Shown: piece after piece, positions 27,277 through 40,651 of the stretch
Numbering within the stretch: position 1 is the first letter of the stretch
Layout: every line of letters begins with the position of its first letter
Source of the DNA: Sphingomonas sp. CL5.1
GTDB taxonomy: Bacteria > Pseudomonadota > Alphaproteobacteria > Sphingomonadales > Sphingomonadaceae
Direction of reading: 5' to 3'
DNA length: 64,000 nucleotides
Assembly: GCF_013344685.1 (NCBI RefSeq)
Contig: NZ_CP050137.1
Location: 3,279,001 to 3,343,000 of the forward strand
Translations under genes and position numbers: made by a program
The notes under the pieces: model-generated
Seen by the model: the letters and a program-made list of their open reading frames with translations, nothing else
Told to the model about the DNA's origin: nothing
Databases searched by the model: none

Positions 27277-27795
27277 TTATAGCGCGCGGGCGAAGATCAG
27301 GTCGTCGTGCCAGGTCGCACCGACCAGGAAGCGTCGCTCGCCGGCCACGGTGAAGCCCTGCTTGCGATAGAAGCGTTGCGCACGACGGTTGCCGCCATAG
27401 ACGCCGAGCAGGATGCGCTTGCGCCCGAGCGCTCGGGCATCGCTGAAGGCGCGCTCCATCAGCGCGGGGCCGAGTCCGGTGCCATGACTGGGGAACAGCG
27501 CGTAGATGCGCTTCAACTCGATGTCCCCCTCCTCCACGGGCACGGGAAGATCGGGCGTGGTGAGCACGGTATAACCGAGCGGCGCGGCACCGACGTTTGC
27601 TTCGGCCAGGGTTACGACACTGTTCGGGTCGGCGATCAGCGTGGCGAAGCTCGCCGCATCGGATTTCGATCCGACATGGGCGACGATATCGGGACCATCG
27701 AGGATGCCGGCGAACGCCTCGAGGAAAGTCGCCCCCGCGACGAGGGCGCAGGCGGCCGCGTCAGCCGGTTCGGCACGACGCAGCCGCCATTCCAT
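27277..27795 (-). CDS. GNAT family N-acetyltransferase
   Basis: Cytosolic acetyl-CoA-dependent acetyltransferase of 172 residues. The GNAT core is seen as the strand-4 region [25 protein letters not shown] (acetyl-CoA-binding loop SHGTGLG, about 104-110) and the late motif [20 protein letters not shown]. The substrate is unknown. The start codon follows the ndk stop by one base (TGACATG), so it is probably translated by reinitiation after ndk. Confidence 0.86.
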   Translation of the reverse strand: MEWRLRRAEPADAAACALVAGATFLEAFAGILDGPDIVAHVGSKSDAASFATLIADPNSVVTLAEANVGAAPLGYTVLTTPDLPVPVEEGDIELKRIYALFPSHGTGLGPALMERAFSDARALGRKRILLGVYGGNRRAQRFYRKQGFTVAGERRFLVGATWHDDLIFARAL

Positions 27796-27796
27796 G

Positions 27797-28219
27797 TCAG
27801 CCGACGATTTCTTCGGGGCGGAAGAAATAGGCGATCTCGATCGCTGCATTTTCGTCGCTGTCCGAGCCGTGGACCGAATTGGCCTCGATCGACTCGGCCA
27901 GTTCCTTGCGGATCGTGCCGGGCGCGGCATTCTCCGGGTTGGTCGCGCCCATGATGTCGCGGTTGCGCTGGACGGCATTGTCGCCCTCCAGCACCTGCAC
28001 CACCACCGGGCCGGATATCATGAAGGAGACGAGGTCGTTGAAAAACGGGCGTTCCTTATGAACAGCGTAGAAGCCCTCGGCCTGCTCCCTGGTCATCCGG
28101 ATGCGCTTGGAGGCGACGACCCGCAGGCCGGCTTCCTCCAGCATCTTGGTGACGGCGCCGGTCAGGTTGCGGCGGGTGGCGTCGGGCTTGATGATCGAAA
28201 AGGTACGGTTCGCGGCCAT
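27797..28219 (-). CDS. ndk: Nucleoside diphosphate kinase
   Basis: Transfers phosphate between nucleoside di- and triphosphates through a phosphohistidine. The 140-residue product has the usual length and the motifs [23 protein letters not shown] and NSVHGSDS with the catalytic His near residue 117. The ATG (MAANRTF) was chosen because it is the family start; the open frame continues upstream without conservation. Followed by an acetyltransferase gene with one base between stop and start. Confidence 0.97.
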   Translation of the reverse strand: MAANRTFSIIKPDATRRNLTGAVTKMLEEAGLRVVASKRIRMTREQAEGFYAVHKERPFFNDLVSFMISGPVVVQVLEGDNAVQRNRDIMGATNPENAAPGTIRKELAESIEANSVHGSDSDENAAIEIAYFFRPEEIVG

Positions 28220-28302
28220 GACGGTCACGGGCTCCTTGGGCATGTTATGGGTGGAAAAGCTGCGCGGCGCTCTAGTGCGGGTACGGCCAAAGCGCAACGG
28301 GG

Positions 28303-28743
28303 CTAAGCGACCTGCTCCCAGCGGCCAGCATCATTCTGCTTCCAGTAGCGCCGCTCGACGCCCTCGCGCGCCTGCAACCCGCGCCACGCCGCGCGCGCCG
28401 CCTCGATCGAATCCTCGTCGAAGAAGTGGAAGGCGCGCTCGAAATCCAGCGCCGCGTCACGCCATATGCCATCGACCAGCGCAACGTGCCGCGCGCCATT
28501 CGCCGCCGCTATCTCGCCTGCGATCAGCACCGGCTGCACCGCATCGTCGCCCGCCCCGGCCTGCGCGTGGGGCAAGAAGCTGTCGGGGGAATAGCCCCAC
28601 AGCAGCCGGTCGAGCGCGGCGCGCTGCGCCTCGCCATCCGCGACGATCAGCAGCCGATTGCCGGACGCCACCACCTTCTCGGCGATCTGCGGCAGCGCCC
28701 GGTCGAGCGGTGTGATGGTCAGGTGATAGAAATCGACCTGCAT
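28303..28743 (-). CDS. holC: DNA polymerase III chi subunit
   Basis: Accessory clamp-loader subunit linking the replisome to SSB-coated DNA. The 146-residue product shows the HolC pattern: [21 protein letters not shown] at the start, a central [18 protein letters not shown], and the C-terminal [17 protein letters not shown]. It lies 13 bases downstream of pepA, the widespread pepA-holC pairing, and upstream of ndk on the same strand. Confidence 0.93.
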   Translation of the reverse strand: MQVDFYHLTITPLDRALPQIAEKVVASGNRLLIVADGEAQRAALDRLLWGYSPDSFLPHAQAGAGDDAVQPVLIAGEIAAANGARHVALVDGIWRDAALDFERAFHFFDEDSIEAARAAWRGLQAREGVERRYWKQNDAGRWEQVA

Positions 28744-28756
28744 GGCTTTCCCGACA

Positions 28757-30229
28757 TCAGCCCTCGAAATTATCCGCGATGAAACGATCGAGCAGCCGCA
28801 CGCCATAGCCGGTCGCGCCCTTCGCCCAGGTCGCACCGTCCTTGTCGGCCCAGACCATCCCGGCAATGTCGAGGTGCGCCCATTTCACGCCATCCTCCAC
28901 GAAACGCTGGAGGAATTGCGCGGCGGTGATCGAGCCGCCGCCGCGCGGGCCGACATTCTTCATGTCGGCGATCTGGCTGTCGATCAGCTTATTGTAGGCG
29001 TCGCCGAGCGGGAAGCGCCACAACTGGTCGCCGCTCGCCTTGCCCGCCGCGAGCAATTTGTCGGCAAGGCCGTCATCATTCGAGAACAGGCCGCCATATT
29101 CGGCGCCGAGGCTGATGATCATCGCGCCGGTCAGCGTCGCGAGATCGACGATCGTCTTCACGTTGTGCGTCTTCTGCGCCCAGGTGATGCAGTCGCACAG
29201 CACCAGCCGCCCTTCGGCGTCGGTGTTGATGACCTCGATCGTCTGGCCGGACATGGAGGTGACCACATCACCCGGCCGCTGGGCATTGCCGTCGGGCATA
29301 TTCTCCACGAGGCCGCAGATGCCGATGACGTTCGCCTTCGCCTTGCGCAGCGCCAGCGTCTTCATCGCGCCGGCAACCGCGCCCGCGCCGCCCATGTCCC
29401 ACTTCATGTCCTCCATCCCGGCGGCGGGCTTGATCGAGATACCGCCGGTGTCGAAGGTCACGCCCTTGCCGACCAGCGCCACCGCCGGGTCACCCGCGCC
29501 GGCGCCGTTCCAGCGGATCGCGAGCAGCCGCGGCGCGCGGCGCGAGCCTTGCGCCACGCCAAGCAAGGCGCCCATGCCGAGCCTGCTCATCGCCGGCTCG
29601 TCGAGCACTTCGATCTCCAGCCCGAGGCCGTCGGTATCCGCGATCACGCGCTCGACAAAGCTCTCGGGATAGAGGATGTTGGCCGGCAGCGTGACGAGGG
29701 TGCGGGTCAGCGCCAGCCCCTGCGTCACAGCGTCGCGTTCGCGCCACGCCTCCTCGCTTCCGGCGGGCGCGCCGGCGATCGTCACCGTCGCAAGCGTCGC
29801 CTTCGACTTTTCGGGCAGGCGGGTGCGATATTCGTCGAAGCGCCAGCCGCGCTGCGCCGCGCCGGCCGCCAGTCGCGCCGCGCTCACCGCATTCGCGCCG
29901 GTGCCGGAAAGGTCGACAGTCACGCCCGTCGCGCCCGAGGTGATGAGCTTCGCCGTCAGCGCCCCGCCCGCTCGCTCATAAGAGGCGTCGTCCCCTCCGC
30001 CCACGCCTAGCAGCAGCACGCGCGTCACTCCCTGCCCTTCGCCCACGAAGGCCTCCGCGACGCTCCCCGGCTCGCCCTCGAAACGCTGCCCGGTGGCGGC
30101 GGCGGCCAGTACCGCGCGGCCAGCCGCGTCTACGCCCGGCAGCGCGAGCGCAGGCAGATCGTCCTTCTTCACCGCATAGGCGACGACATCGGCATCGGCG
30201 GGGCGCGACTGGGCGAAAACGATCTTCAT
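28757..30229 (-). CDS. pepA: Leucyl aminopeptidase (M17)
   Basis: Two-metal cytosolic aminopeptidase of 490 residues. The catalytic C-terminal domain carries GKGVTFDTGGISIKP, DMGGAGAV and the M17 signature NTDAEGRLVL, with metal-binding Lys/Asp/Glu residues in these motifs. The N-terminal domain is the variable one. In E. coli the family also serves in site-specific recombination as a DNA-binding protein. Its ATG is only three bases from the ATG of the divergent long lptD frame, which suggests that lptD actually begins later. Confidence 0.96.
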   Translation of the reverse strand: MKIVFAQSRPADADVVAYAVKKDDLPALALPGVDAAGRAVLAAAATGQRFEGEPGSVAEAFVGEGQGVTRVLLLGVGGGDDASYERAGGALTAKLITSGATGVTVDLSGTGANAVSAARLAAGAAQRGWRFDEYRTRLPEKSKATLATVTIAGAPAGSEEAWRERDAVTQGLALTRTLVTLPANILYPESFVERVIADTDGLGLEIEVLDEPAMSRLGMGALLGVAQGSRRAPRLLAIRWNGAGAGDPAVALVGKGVTFDTGGISIKPAAGMEDMKWDMGGAGAVAGAMKTLALRKAKANVIGICGLVENMPDGNAQRPGDVVTSMSGQTIEVINTDAEGRLVLCDCITWAQKTHNVKTIVDLATLTGAMIISLGAEYGGLFSNDDGLADKLLAAGKASGDQLWRFPLGDAYNKLIDSQIADMKNVGPRGGGSITAAQFLQRFVEDGVKWAHLDIAGMVWADKDGATWAKGATGYGVRLLDRFIADNFEG

Positions 30230-30232
30230 TGC

Positions 30233-32626
30233 ATGTTCCTCTATACCTGCGTCCGATCCCTGGGCTTTCCCGCTCCGGCTGGCAAGGCGTTGCAGCCCGC
30301 GCGCTGCGATGCGATAGGGCGCAAGTCCGCCGCCATCCCGGCCAGCGGACGAAAGTTGCGGGAATTGCGCGCGTTGCGTTTCGACCTTCTGGCCTGTTGC
30401 GCTCTACCTGTCGCCCTGATGGCCGGCGTCGCCGATGCGCAGGACTTGCAGGACCGGGCGGTCGGGCCGCCCCCGCCGTCCTCGCAAGCCACCCCGCCCG
30501 GCGCCGACGACCAGGTGCAGTTCAGCGCCAATGCGCTCGAATATGATTACAATGCCGATATCGTCACCGCCACCGGCGACGTGCGCATGTTCCGCCAGGG
30601 GCAGCGGCTGCGCGCCGAGCGCGTGGTGTGGAACCGCAAGACCGGGCAGGTCATGGCGAACGGCAATGTCGCGATCACCAACCCGGAGGGCGACGTCGCC
30701 TACGGCGATTCGATCGACCTGACCGATTCGCTGCGCGACGGCGTGGTGCACAACATGCTGGTCGTGCTGGATCAGGGCGGCCGCCTCGCTGCGACGGAAG
30801 GCACGCGGCATGACGACGGCTCGATCTCACTCAAGCACGCCGCCTATACCGCCTGCCCGGTGACGGATTCGGATGGCTGCCCGAAGGAGCCGAGCTGGAA
30901 GATCACCGCGATCAAGGTGCTTTACCGCCCCGATCGCGAGCGCGTCTATTACACCGGCGCGCAAATCCATGTCTTCGGCATCGCCAGCGTGCCGCTGCCG
31001 CGCTTCTCGCATCCGGTCGGCGATGCGAACACCAGCGGCCTGCTCAGCCCGTCCTTCCGTCTGAACGGGGTGAACGGGCTGGAACTGGTGACGCCCTATT
31101 ATTTCGACCTGGCCCGCAACCGATCCGTCACGATCACGCCGCATGTGTTCAGCGCCGTGCTGCCGATGCTGCAGGCCAATTATCAGGCGCTGGAAAGCAA
31201 CGGGGCGTTCAGCGTGACCGGCTATATCACCGCCAGCCGGCGTAGCGACGACATCTCCGCCGGCCCGGATGCGCCGACCACGATGGCGCTGCGCGGCTAT
31301 CTCGACGGCGCGGGCAAATTCCAGTTCGACCAGAACTGGAGCCTTTCCGGCTCGCTGCGGCTTGTCACCGACCGCACCTTCCTCCGCCGCTACGACATTT
31401 CGAACGACGACCGGCTGCGCACCACGCTGTCGCTGGAGCGGGTGGACCGAGACAGCTATTTCTCGCTCGCCGGCTGGGCGGTGCAGACGATGCGCGTCGG
31501 CGACGTGCAGGGGCTGCAGCCAGTCGCGCTGCCCGAGATCGATTACCGCCGCCGCTTCACCGAAGGGCTGCTTGGCGGCGTCGTGCAGGTCCATCTCAAC
31601 ACGCTGGCGATCGCGCGGTCCGCCGGGCAGGACACGCAGCGCGCCTTCACCGAGCTGCGCTGGGACCTGCGCCGCATCACCACGCTGGGGCAGGAAGTGA
31701 CCTTCACCGCCTATGGCCGGCTGGATGCATACAACACCAGCGACATCGCCGCGACGACGGTTGCGAGCTATCGCGGGCTGGACGGTTTCCGCGCGCGGGG
31801 CATCGCCGCGCTGGCAATCGACGTGCGCTGGCCCTTCGTCGGCTCGCTGTTCGGTGGCACGCAGCGCTTCACGCCGCGCTTCCAGATCGTCGCCTCGCCG
31901 AAGATCGACAATCTTGACGTGCCCAATGAGGACGCGCGCGCGGTGGACCTCGAGGATTCCAACCTCTTCGCGCTCAACCGCTTCTCGGGCTACGACCGCT
32001 GGGAGGATTCGAGCCGCGCGACCTATGGCGCGGAATGGGCGCTGACGCTGCCGGGCTTCACGCTCTCCACCGTGATCGGCCAGAGCTACCGCCTGACCGA
32101 CCGGCCCTCGATCCTGCCGCCGGGCACGGGGCTGAGCGACCGTTTCTCCGACATCGTCGGCCGCACCGAGCTTCGCTTCCGCGATTTCGTGTCGATCATC
32201 CACCGCTATCGCGTCGACAAGGACGATTTCGCGGTGCGCCGCAACGAGCTGGACGCGACGATCGGCTCGCGCTCGAACTACATCATGCTCGGCTATCTAC
32301 GGCTCAATCGCAACATCACCTCGATCGAGGATCTGCAGGACCAGGAGGAGTTGCGCGTCGGCGGCCGGGTGAAGTTCTCGCGCTTCTGGTCGGCCTATGG
32401 CTCCACGGTGATCGACCTCACCAACAGCGCGGCCAACAGCACCGTCCTGCCGACCACCACGAACAGCGATGGCTTCAATCCCGTCCGCCACCGGCTAGGC
32501 ATCACCTATGAGGACGATTGCCTGACGCTCGGCGCGACGTGGCGGCGCGACTATCAATCGACCGGCGACGCGCGCGCGGGCAACAGCTTTCTCTTGACGC
32601 TGGCGTTCAAGAACCTCGGGCGCTAA
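30233..32626 (+). CDS. lptD: LPS assembly outer-membrane protein LptD
   Basis: Outer-membrane translocon component that inserts lipopolysaccharide into the outer leaflet with LptE. An N-terminal OstA/LptA-like periplasmic domain (VQFSANALEYDYN to about residue 250) is followed by a large LptD beta-barrel. Two early cysteines (TACPVTDSDGCP) and one near the end (YEDDCLTLG) fit the known disulfide pattern. The listed ATG gives 797 residues with an unlikely 45-residue extension before the signal peptide. TTG codons at 30356, 30365 or 30374 are more plausible; the last gives a normal short signal peptide (RFDLLACCALPVALMAG) and leaves room for divergent promoters. First gene of lptD-surA-pdxA-rsmA. 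Confidence 0.93.
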   Translation: MFLYTCVRSLGFPAPAGKALQPARCDAIGRKSAAIPASGRKLRELRALRFDLLACCALPVALMAGVADAQDLQDRAVGPPPPSSQATPPGADDQVQFSANALEYDYNADIVTATGDVRMFRQGQRLRAERVVWNRKTGQVMANGNVAITNPEGDVAYGDSIDLTDSLRDGVVHNMLVVLDQGGRLAATEGTRHDDGSISLKHAAYTACPVTDSDGCPKEPSWKITAIKVLYRPDRERVYYTGAQIHVFGIASVPLPRFSHPVGDANTSGLLSPSFRLNGVNGLELVTPYYFDLARNRSVTITPHVFSAVLPMLQANYQALESNGAFSVTGYITASRRSDDISAGPDAPTTMALRGYLDGAGKFQFDQNWSLSGSLRLVTDRTFLRRYDISNDDRLRTTLSLERVDRDSYFSLAGWAVQTMRVGDVQGLQPVALPEIDYRRRFTEGLLGGVVQVHLNTLAIARSAGQDTQRAFTELRWDLRRITTLGQEVTFTAYGRLDAYNTSDIAATTVASYRGLDGFRARGIAALAIDVRWPFVGSLFGGTQRFTPRFQIVASPKIDNLDVPNEDARAVDLEDSNLFALNRFSGYDRWEDSSRATYGAEWALTLPGFTLSTVIGQSYRLTDRPSILPPGTGLSDRFSDIVGRTELRFRDFVSIIHRYRVDKDDFAVRRNELDATIGSRSNYIMLGYLRLNRNITSIEDLQDQEELRVGGRVKFSRFWSAYGSTVIDLTNSAANSTVLPTTTNSDGFNPVRHRLGITYEDDCLTLGATWRRDYQSTGDARAGNSFLLTLAFKNLGR

Positions 32627-32691
32627 GCCCAAGTTCAGCAAGCCTGGAGCAGACCCGCGACGCTGCGGAAAATAGGAATCCTATCAGAGTG

Positions 32692-34056
32692 ATGATGCGA
32701 CGGAACGGAGCGGTGCGATATGGCCGCCTGATCGGGGCGATGCTGGCGGTGGCGGCGGCGACCGCTGCGGTGGGCCAGCAGCAGACGGTGCAGGATCAGT
32801 CGGTGCCCGACAATACCGGGCTGGACATTCCGGCCAACCTGCAGATTTTCGGCAAGCTCGATCCGAACATCCGCAAGGCCACCGCGATCGTCAACGACAC
32901 CGTCATCACCGGCACCGACGTCGACCAGCGCACCGCGCTCATCATGTCGGCGAATAACATCAACCTGAAGGGCGAGGAATATGATCGCCTGCGCCTTCAG
33001 GTGCTGCGCCAGTTGATCGACGAAGTGCTGGAGATCCAGCAGGCCAAGACCGCCGACGTGAAGGTCACGCCGGAGGAAATCGACCAGAATTACGCCAATG
33101 TCGCGAAGAATTTCGGCAAGACGCCGAAGGAATTCTCCGCCTTCCTGCGCGAGCACGGCTCGTCAGACCGCTCGATCCGCCGCCAGATCGAGGCGGAAAT
33201 GGCCTGGAGCCGCTATCTCCGCCGCCGCGTGGAGCCGTTCGTCAATGTCGGCGACGAGGAGGTGAAGGCGATCCTCGCCCGGCTGGAGGCCGCGAAGGGC
33301 ACCGAGGAATTCCACCTCAACGAAATCTACCTCTCCGCCACGCCCGATCGCACCGAGCAGGTCTATGCCCAGGCCCGCCAACTCATCGACGAGATCCACA
33401 AGGGGCAGGCGCCGTTCGGCTATTTCGCGCATAATTTCTCCGAAGCCTCGACGCGCGGCGTCAACGGCGATCTCGGCTGGGTGCGCGGCTCGCAGCTTCC
33501 CGACGTGCTGGCGGAGGCAGCGGCCCAGATGAAAGTCGGGCAGGTCGCCGGCCCGATCGCCGTGCCCGGCGGCTTCTCGATCCTGTTCCTGGTCGACAAG
33601 CGTCAGGTGCTCACCGCCGATCCGCGTGACGCGCGGCTCAGCCTGAAGCAGATGACGATCAAGTTCCCGCCCGGCACGACGCAGGCGCAGGCCAGCGCGC
33701 GCACGGCGGAATTCGCCAACGTCACCCATTCGCTGCAAGGCTGCGGCTCGGTCGAGAAGGTGGCGGCGCAGATCGGGGCGGAAGTGGTCGACAACGACAC
33801 GATCCGCATCCGCGATCTGCCCGCGCCGTTGCAGGAGATCATGCTCCAGCTCCAGGTCGGCCAGGCCAGCCCGCCATTCGGTTCGCCCTCGGAGGGCGTG
33901 CGCACACTGGTGTTGTGCGGTCGCGACGAGGCATCGAGCGGGAAGCTGCCCGGCGCGGATCAGATCCAGAGCCAGCTTGAGCAACAGCGCGTGAACCTGC
34001 GCGCGCAGCAGGCGCTGCGCGACCTGAGGCGCGACGCGGTGGTGGAATATCGCTGA
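32692..34056 (+). CDS. surA: Periplasmic chaperone / peptidyl-prolyl isomerase SurA
   Basis: Assists folding of outer-membrane proteins, including LptD encoded just upstream. The 454-residue product has a signal peptide (about 1-30), a SurA N-terminal chaperone domain with IVNDTVITGTDVDQR, one parvulin domain (about 210-310; YFAHNFSEASTRGVNGDLGW) and a second degenerate region ending LVLCGRDE. Two adjacent ATG codons and a preceding GTG are possible starts; the difference is two residues. Order lptD-surA-pdxA-rsmA is conserved in proteobacteria. Confidence 0.93.
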   Translation: MMRRNGAVRYGRLIGAMLAVAAATAAVGQQQTVQDQSVPDNTGLDIPANLQIFGKLDPNIRKATAIVNDTVITGTDVDQRTALIMSANNINLKGEEYDRLRLQVLRQLIDEVLEIQQAKTADVKVTPEEIDQNYANVAKNFGKTPKEFSAFLREHGSSDRSIRRQIEAEMAWSRYLRRRVEPFVNVGDEEVKAILARLEAAKGTEEFHLNEIYLSATPDRTEQVYAQARQLIDEIHKGQAPFGYFAHNFSEASTRGVNGDLGWVRGSQLPDVLAEAAAQMKVGQVAGPIAVPGGFSILFLVDKRQVLTADPRDARLSLKQMTIKFPPGTTQAQASARTAEFANVTHSLQGCGSVEKVAAQIGAEVVDNDTIRIRDLPAPLQEIMLQLQVGQASPPFGSPSEGVRTLVLCGRDEASSGKLPGADQIQSQLEQQRVNLRAQQALRDLRRDAVVEYR

Positions 34057-34066
34057 GGGAAAAACG

Positions 34067-35062
34067 ATGCCGCCGCTAGCGATCTCGATGGGCGACCCGG
34101 CGGGGATTGGCCCGGAGATCATCGCCAAGGCATGGAGCGCACGCGACGCGCACGCCCTGCCGCCGTTCGTCGCGGTGGGCGACGCGCGCGCGATCGAGCG
34201 CGTATGGCAGGGACCGATCGCGCGGCTCGGCGATCTCCGGCAGGTCGCCGCCGCCTTCGCGGAGGCGCTGCCGGTGCTGACGGTGCAGGATGCCGGCGAG
34301 ATCGAGCCGGGCGCGCCCGATGCCGATGGCGCCCGCTGCGCTCTCTATTCGCTGGAACTGGCGGTCGGGCTGACGCGCTCGGGCGCGGCGGGCGCGCTCG
34401 TCACCGGGCCGGTTTCCAAGGCGCAGCTCTACGGCGTCGGCTTCACCCATCCGGGGCAGACCGAGTTCGTCGCGGAGCGCTGCGGCATCGCTGGCGCCAA
34501 CGCGGTGATGATGCTCGCGGGGCCAGGGCTGCGCGTCGTGCCGATCACGACCCATGTACCGCTCGATGAGGTGGCGTCGCGGCTGACGGTCGACCTGATC
34601 GTCGCCAAGGCGCGCGCGACCGCGCGGGGCCTGCAACGCAACTTCGGGATCGACAATGCCCGGCTCGTCTTCGCCGGCTTCAATCCCCACGCGGGCGAAG
34701 GCGGCGCGATCGGGCGGCAGGAGATCGACCTGATCGAGCCGGCCATCGCCATCCTGCGCGGCGAAGGCATCGATGCCCGCGGCCCGTTCGCGGCGGACAC
34801 GCTGTTCCATCCCCGCGCCCGCGCGCAATATGACGCGGCGCTCTGCTGCTATCACGATCAGGCGCTGATCCCGCTGAAGACTCTGTATTTCGACGAGGGC
34901 GTCAACATCACGCTGGGGTTGCCGATCGTCCGCACCTCACCCGATCACGGCACCGCTTTCGCGCTCGCCGGCAAGAACCAGGCCGAGCCGGGCGCGATGA
35001 TCGCAGCGATCGCGATGGCGGGAGAGGCGGCGGCGCTCCGCGCGGCTTGCCCGGCGGCGTGA
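34067..35062 (+). CDS. pdxA: 4-hydroxythreonine-4-phosphate dehydrogenase
   Basis: Pyridoxal 5'-phosphate biosynthesis: oxidises 4-phosphohydroxy-L-threonine. The 331-residue product has the family start [13 protein letters not shown], the metal-binding histidines in [10 protein letters not shown], and the C-terminal [11 protein letters not shown] and [10 protein letters not shown] motifs. It is 11 bases after surA and overlaps rsmA at GTGA. Confidence 0.97.
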   Translation: MPPLAISMGDPAGIGPEIIAKAWSARDAHALPPFVAVGDARAIERVWQGPIARLGDLRQVAAAFAEALPVLTVQDAGEIEPGAPDADGARCALYSLELAVGLTRSGAAGALVTGPVSKAQLYGVGFTHPGQTEFVAERCGIAGANAVMMLAGPGLRVVPITTHVPLDEVASRLTVDLIVAKARATARGLQRNFGIDNARLVFAGFNPHAGEGGAIGRQEIDLIEPAIAILRGEGIDARGPFAADTLFHPRARAQYDAALCCYHDQALIPLKTLYFDEGVNITLGLPIVRTSPDHGTAFALAGKNQAEPGAMIAAIAMAGEAAALRAACPAA

Positions 35063-35880
35063 CCGTGCTTCCGCCGCTGCGCGAGGTGATCGCGCGGCAC
35101 GGCCTGTCGGCATCGAAGGCGCTGGGGCAGAATTTCCTGTTCGACGCGCAGCTTCTCGCGCGCATCGCCGCGATTCCCGGCAATCTCGCCGATGCGGAGG
35201 TGCTGGAGGTCGGCCCTGGCCCCGGCGGCCTGACCCGTGCCTTGCTCGCGGCTGGCGCGCGTGTCATCGCGATCGAGCGCGACCGCCGCTGCCTGCCCGC
35301 GCTCGCCGAACTGGGTGACGCCTACCCCGGCCGGCTCAGGGTGATCGAGGGCGACGCGCTGGAGATCGATGCGCGCGCCTTATTTGAAGGTGCGCCGCAT
35401 ATCGTCTCGAACCTGCCCTATAATGTCGGCACCGCGCTATTCGTCGGCTGGCTTTCCGCTGCGTGGCTGCCGTGGTGGAAATCGCTGACGCTGATGTTCC
35501 AGCGCGAGGTGGCCGATCGCATCGTCGCGGCGCCGGGCAGCGACGCCTACGGGCGACTTGCCGTCCTCGCGCAATGGCGTTCGTCGGCGCGGATCGCGAT
35601 GCCGGTGCACCGCTCGGCTTTCACCCCACCGCCCAAGGTGATGTCGGCGGTCGTCCATGTCGTGCCGACGGAAGCGCCCGCTGGCGTGGCGCTTACGATG
35701 CTCGAACGGCTGACGGCGGCGGCGTTCGGCCAGCGCCGCAAGATGCTGCGTCAAAGCCTGCGCGGCGTTCCCGGCGCGCTGGAGGCGCTGGAGGTTGAAG
35801 GCATCGACGCGACGCGACGCGCGGAAACGGTCAGCGTCGCGGAGTTCGTGGCGGTCGCCCGGCGATTAAGCGCGAGTTGA
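35059..35880 (+). CDS. rsmA: 16S rRNA (adenine1518/1519-N6) dimethyltransferase
   Basis: KsgA-type methyltransferase that dimethylates two adjacent adenosines at the 3' end of 16S rRNA during 30S maturation. The 273-residue product contains ALGQNFLFD, the SAM motif [11 protein letters not shown] and the catalytic SNLPYNVGT. The GTG was chosen because it overlaps the pdxA stop as GTGA and precedes the conserved start; a TTG four codons earlier is possible. The stop is six bases from that of the convergent TPR gene. Confidence 0.95.
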   Translation: MTVLPPLREVIARHGLSASKALGQNFLFDAQLLARIAAIPGNLADAEVLEVGPGPGGLTRALLAAGARVIAIERDRRCLPALAELGDAYPGRLRVIEGDALEIDARALFEGAPHIVSNLPYNVGTALFVGWLSAAWLPWWKSLTLMFQREVADRIVAAPGSDAYGRLAVLAQWRSSARIAMPVHRSAFTPPPKVMSAVVHVVPTEAPAGVALTMLERLTAAAFGQRRKMLRQSLRGVPGALEALEVEGIDATRRAETVSVAEFVAVARRLSAS

Positions 35881-35886
35881 AGCCGG

Positions 35887-36393
35887 TTAATCCTTCACCG
35901 TCGCGGGCTTTGGCGGCACGACCTGCGCGGTCGCCACCGGCGGCGGCCCCTTGGCGATCACCGCCGCCAGCTCGTTCGCCTGCGGGCATTCGCCCTTGCA
36001 GACGGTGCGCAGCTTCGCGAGATTCTCCTTCGCCCGCGCCATCGCGCCCTTGGCGACCAAAGCTTCGCCCTGCCCCTTGAGCGCGACGGGATCGTTCGGC
36101 TCCAGCGTCAGCGCCTCGCGATAGAAGCGGATCGACTTGCCCGAAAGCCCGCGCGCCTCGGCCACTTCGGCCAGCACGATGAACGCCTGGCGGTTGCGCG
36201 GATCGACCGCCACCGCGGTCTCCAGCGCATCGCTTGCGCCGTCGAGATTGCCGGCAGCCTTGGCCGCGCGCCCTTGCGCCAGCAGCGCCATCGAACGCGC
36301 GTCGATCTGGTCGTCGGGGCGCTGGCCGTAGAGCGAGGTCGAGATCGAGACCAGCGCCAGCGAAGCGGCGATGGCGACGGACGAGAAACGCAT
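35887..36393 (-). CDS. Exported tetratricopeptide repeat protein
   Basis: A 168-residue protein with a signal peptide ([18 protein letters not shown]) and TPR-like helical pairs between about 40 and 125, for example [25 protein letters not shown] and [23 protein letters not shown] (given here only as landmarks of the repeat pattern). Two cysteines close together (VCKGECPQ) may form a disulfide. The C-terminus is proline-rich. Probably a periplasmic scaffold; partner unknown. It lies 34 bases downstream of the methyltransferase gene. Confidence 0.82.
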   Translation of the reverse strand: MRFSSVAIAASLALVSISTSLYGQRPDDQIDARSMALLAQGRAAKAAGNLDGASDALETAVAVDPRNRQAFIVLAEVAEARGLSGKSIRFYREALTLEPNDPVALKGQGEALVAKGAMARAKENLAKLRTVCKGECPQANELAAVIAKGPPPVATAQVVPPKPATVKD

Positions 36394-36427
36394 GATCAGC
36401 TCCGGCTTCGGCACGATGTCCATCGGG

Positions 36428-39123
<2,696 letters not shown>

Positions 39124-39185
39124 CTAGGCCCCTGCCTGCCGCAAGGCTATGATACGCTCTACCGACCGGAGAGGGATGGAGGAAT

Positions 39186-40166
39186 ATGGCGACGATCGTG
39201 GTGATCCTGCTGCTGGCGCTGGTGCTTTTTTACCTCATGACGAGTATCAAGATCGTCCGGCAAGGCTATCAATATACGATCGAACATTTCGGCCGCTACA
39301 CGACCACGGCCGCGCCGGGATTCAATTTCTATCCCGCTTTCTTCTATCGCGTCGGGCGGCGCGTGAACATGATGGAGCAGGTGATCGACATCCCCGGACA
39401 GGAGATCATCACCAAGGACAATGCGATGATCTCGACCGACGGGGTCGTGTTCTTCCAGGTCCTCGACGCCGCCAAGGCCGCCTATGAAGTGAGCGACCTC
39501 TATGTCGCGCTGCTCAATCTCGTCACCACCAACCTGCGCACCGTGATGGGCGCGATGGACCTCGACGAGACGCTATCCAAGCGCGACGAGATCAATGCGC
39601 GGCTGCTCTCGGTGGTCGATCACGCGACGACGCCGTGGGGCGTCAAGATCACCCGCGTCGAGATCAAGGACATCCGCCCGCCGCAGGATATCGTCAACGC
39701 CATGGCCCGCCAGATGAAGGCGGAGCGCGAGAAGCGCGCCAACATCCTCGACGCGGAAGGTTCGCGTGCCGGTGCGATCCTGCGCGCGGAAGGTGAGAAG
39801 CAGGCGCGCATCCTTGAGGCCGAGGGCCGCCGCGAATCGGCGTTCCGCGATGCCGAGGCGCGCGAGCGCGCCGCCGAGGCGGAGGCAAAGGCGACGCAAC
39901 TGGTCTCCGACGCGATCGAAGCCGGCTCCAGCCAGTCGCTCAACTATTTCATCGCACAGAAATATGTCGACGCGGTCGGCAAGTTCGCCACCTCGCCCAA
40001 TGCCAAGACGATCCTGTTCCCGGTCGAGGCGACCCAACTCATCGGCACGCTGGGCGGGATCGGCGAACTGGCGAAGGATGCGCTCGCCAGCGCGACCGCG
40101 AGCGCGACCCAGACGCCGGCGGAACGCTCCGTGCCGCGAGTCAAGGGATCGTCGACGCCGCAATGA
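39186..40166 (+). CDS. SPFH/Band 7 membrane protein (QmcA/stomatin-like)
   Basis: A 326-residue inner-membrane protein with an N-terminal hydrophobic anchor (about 2-20), an SPFH domain (about 22-200; [22 protein letters not shown], then [16 protein letters not shown]) and a long charged coiled coil rich in Ala/Glu/Arg (about 180-245). Such proteins form ring-like or raft-like scaffolds. GGAGG precedes the ATG by 4-5 bases. The next gene, overlapping by ATGA, encodes an NfeD protein, the classical SPFH partner. Confidence 0.92.
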   Translation: MATIVVILLLALVLFYLMTSIKIVRQGYQYTIEHFGRYTTTAAPGFNFYPAFFYRVGRRVNMMEQVIDIPGQEIITKDNAMISTDGVVFFQVLDAAKAAYEVSDLYVALLNLVTTNLRTVMGAMDLDETLSKRDEINARLLSVVDHATTPWGVKITRVEIKDIRPPQDIVNAMARQMKAEREKRANILDAEGSRAGAILRAEGEKQARILEAEGRRESAFRDAEARERAAEAEAKATQLVSDAIEAGSSQSLNYFIAQKYVDAVGKFATSPNAKTILFPVEATQLIGTLGGIGELAKDALASATASATQTPAERSVPRVKGSSTPQ

Positions 40167-40651
40167 TATTCGAGGAGATCGCCCAGCATCTGTCGGCGGC
40201 ATGGCTCGCCGCCGCGATCCTGCTCGGCATCGCGGAGCTGCTGATACCGGGCATCTTCCTGATCTTCCTCGCGGTCGCCGCCGCGATCACCGGCCTCGCG
40301 CTGCTCGCCCTACCGGAACTGCCGCTGATCGCGCAGGTCGGCAGTTTCGCCGCTTGGAGCATCGTATCGGTGACGGTCGGCCGCCGCTGGTATCGCGACT
40401 ATCCGCTGGAAACGAGCGACCCGATGCTCAACGACCGCGCCGCGCGGGTGATCGGCGCGACGGTGGTGGTGGCGGAGCCGATCGTCGACGGCACCGGCCG
40501 CGCCGTGCTGGGCGACGGCACATGGCCGGCGACCGGCCCCGATGCCGCCGCCGGCACACGAATGCGGATCGCCGCCGTGGAGAACGGCGTGCTCCGCCTG
40601 GAACCGATAGGTTCAGCCCCGGCCGAACAGCTTCCCGGCCAGCCCGGATAG
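40163..40651 (+). CDS. NfeD family membrane protein
   Basis: A 162-residue protein with about three hydrophobic segments in the first 75 residues ([20 protein letters not shown] and following) and a C-terminal OB-fold NfeD domain ([25 protein letters not shown]...). It works with the co-encoded SPFH protein in membrane organisation. Its 3' end overlaps the convergent DUF937-like gene by 39 bases. Genes of this short NfeD type lack the protease domain. Confidence 0.9.
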   Translation: MIFEEIAQHLSAAWLAAAILLGIAELLIPGIFLIFLAVAAAITGLALLALPELPLIAQVGSFAAWSIVSVTVGRRWYRDYPLETSDPMLNDRAARVIGATVVVAEPIVDGTGRAVLGDGTWPATGPDAAAGTRMRIAAVENGVLRLEPIGSAPAEQLPGQPG

